DNA of 5,675 nucleotides from assembly GCA_948829205.1 (NCBI GenBank), contig CAQLOA010000103.1:1-5675 (forward strand). Direction: 5' to 3'. Every line of letters starts with the position of its first letter. The stretch's first letter is position 1. The translations under genes were made by a program, and so were the position numbers. Shown piece by piece: positions 4,820-5,675 of this stretch. The DNA is from an uncultured Eggerthellaceae bacterium (GTDB taxonomy: Bacteria; Actinomycetota; Coriobacteriia; Coriobacteriales; Eggerthellaceae). The notes beneath the pieces were generated by a model that was not told the origin of the DNA, made no database searches, and saw nothing but the letters and a program-made list of their open reading frames with translations.

Positions 4820-5675
4820 TTACATCGCCTTTCCAGCAATCGGGTCGAAGTGCACGCCTGCGGAGACTTCCGCCAGCGTGCGCGCTAATTCTACTACTCT
4901 GTCGTCGGTTCGCAGCGAACACGGGTTGGCGAAGAAGCGCGCGGTGGACCCGAGCACTTCCTCCACTATCTCCAGGTCGTTCTCGCGAAGCGTGGTGCCC
5001 GTGGCCGTGATGTCCACGATACGCTCGGCCATGCCCGTGAGCGGCGCCAGCTCGATGTTGCCATGAAGCCGCACGATGTCCACCTGCACGCCGGTCTTGG
5101 CGTAGTGGGCCAGCGTGATGTTAGGGTACTTCGTGGCCACCCGGATGGACCCCAGCTTGCGGTAGCGCTCCTCGATCTGAGGCGTTGCGCCCTTGGGCTG
5201 CGCGACCACGAAACGGCATCCGCCGAACCCTAGGTCGACCAACTCGACCACCTGCGCGCCCGACTCAAGCAGCGAGTCGCGGCCGCAGATTCCGCAGTCG
5301 GCCGCCCCGTAGGCGACGAAGGCCGGCGCATCGGAGGGGCGCACTATTATATAGTCGGCGTTTTCGGAGCGGATGACCAGCTGGCGGCCTATGTTGCGCA
5401 GGCCTTCCACGTCGAGCCCCGCGGCTTGAAGGCATTCCACGGCCTGGGCGTGCAAAGCCCCCTTGGGAACCGCGATTCGCAGCCTGCGCCTGCGCGACGC
5501 GGGGAAGCGCCTGTGGCCGAGCGCGGCCTGCACCTCTTCCGCGTCGGCGGGATTCTCGGCCGCATCCGCCGCTTCGTCGGTTTCCTGCTGTTCTTCCGCG
5601 GCCACTGCCGCCATCGACTGTTCCAGGCAGAAGGCGAAGCCGGCAGCGGGCCTGGACGCGCCGAACGCCTCTATC
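4820..5675 (-). CDS. hisG: HisZ-HisG fusion: ATP phosphoribosyltransferase with HisZ C-terminal end (5' truncated)
   Basis: HisG condenses ATP with PRPP to form PR-ATP, the first committed, feedback-controlled step. Short-form HisG lacks the C-terminal regulatory domain and needs HisZ, a histidyl-tRNA synthetase-like partner. The frame stays open to the window edge. Its first 20 visible residues, IEAFGASRPAAGFAFCLEQS, match the end of a HisZ domain (FG...PA.GFA...E); the arginine that HisRS carries after this Glu is Gln, favouring HisZ. Then come about 43 linker residues, acidic (AEEQQETDEAADAAE) then basic (SRRRR). Numbering from Met at 5614, HisG spans about 45-264: RIAVPKGAL (46-54), RPSDAPAFV (92-100), ADCGICGRD (105-113), RVATKYPNIT (158-167) and the PRPP loop DITATGTTLREND (201-213). 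No ACT-like domain follows. An independent start at 5614 has only a weak GGAA upstream and would leave HisZ without a stop. A sequencing error cannot be excluded. Confidence 0.93.
   Translation of the reverse strand, partial: IEAFGASRPAAGFAFCLEQSMAAVAAEEQQETDEAADAAENPADAEEVQAALGHRRFPASRRRRLRIAVPKGALHAQAVECLQAAGLDVEGLRNIGRQLVIRSENADYIIVRPSDAPAFVAYGAADCGICGRDSLLESGAQVVELVDLGFGGCRFVVAQPKGATPQIEERYRKLGSIRVATKYPNITLAHYAKTGVQVDIVRLHGNIELAPLTGMAERIVDITATGTTLRENDLEIVEEVLGSTARFFANPCSLRTDDRVVELARTLAEVSAGVHFDPIAGKAM

Noticed and set aside
3368..4888. Plus-strand open frame of 506 codons opposite hisD and the ends of hisC and hisG
   Set aside because: It is antisense to intact genes with all catalytic residues. 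Its His/Val/Arg/Gly-rich composition is typical of reverse-strand shadows of G+C-rich genes, and no domain is recognisable.
5346..5351. Perfect TATAAT hexamer on the minus strand within hisG
   Set aside because: It is explained by the Tyr-Ile-Ile codons, and no -35-like sequence lies at 16-18 bases upstream. An internal promoter is not supported.
4820..5614. HisG as an independent protein starting at ATG 5614
   Set aside because: No convincing ribosome site precedes it, the first 43 residues are not HisG-like, and the frame upstream is open with HisZ-like sequence. It remains possible only if there is an undetected frameshift or internal initiation.

Overview
The window is G+C-rich bacterial DNA filled almost entirely by one histidine biosynthesis operon, all on the minus strand, so transcription runs from high to low coordinates. 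In that order the genes are hisZ-hisG (one open frame whose 5' end lies outside the window), hisD, hisC, hisB, hisH, hisA and the first 39 codons of hisF. The order, the strongly G/C-ending codons with recurrent ATA isoleucine codons, a short-form HisG with HisZ, and a HisA that looks classical rather than PriA-like suggest a Coriobacteriia/Eggerthellaceae-type actinobacterium. That placement is an inference from gene content and style, not from a search.

Layout in transcription order. The frame 5675-4820 holds the C-terminal end of a HisZ-type domain, a roughly 43-residue acidic then basic linker, and a complete short-form HisG. hisD begins on the base right after the hisG stop. hisC starts inside the last codons of hisD (8-base overlap). 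A 65-base spacer with a hairpin precedes hisB. hisH starts with GTG overlapping the hisB stop by 4 bases. hisA follows after 37 bases with a strong ribosome site. A 182-base spacer precedes hisF; it holds a nested inverted repeat (189-290) and a possible 56-codon ORF, while hisF itself has no good Shine-Dalgarno.

Together the genes cover the pathway from ATP plus PRPP (HisZ/HisG) through ProFAR isomerisation (HisA), ring closure (HisH/HisF), dehydration (HisB) and transamination (HisC) to the two oxidations that yield histidine (HisD). The PR-ATP pyrophosphatase, PR-AMP cyclohydrolase (HisE, HisI) and histinidol-phosphatase steps are not in the window; hisI/hisE could lie beyond hisF.

The two points most worth follow-up are the apparent HisZ-HisG fusion at the right edge and the structured hisA-hisF spacer. 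The rest is an ordinary, intact his operon with its catalytic residues in place. I saw no mobile element, CRISPR array, tRNA or rRNA.
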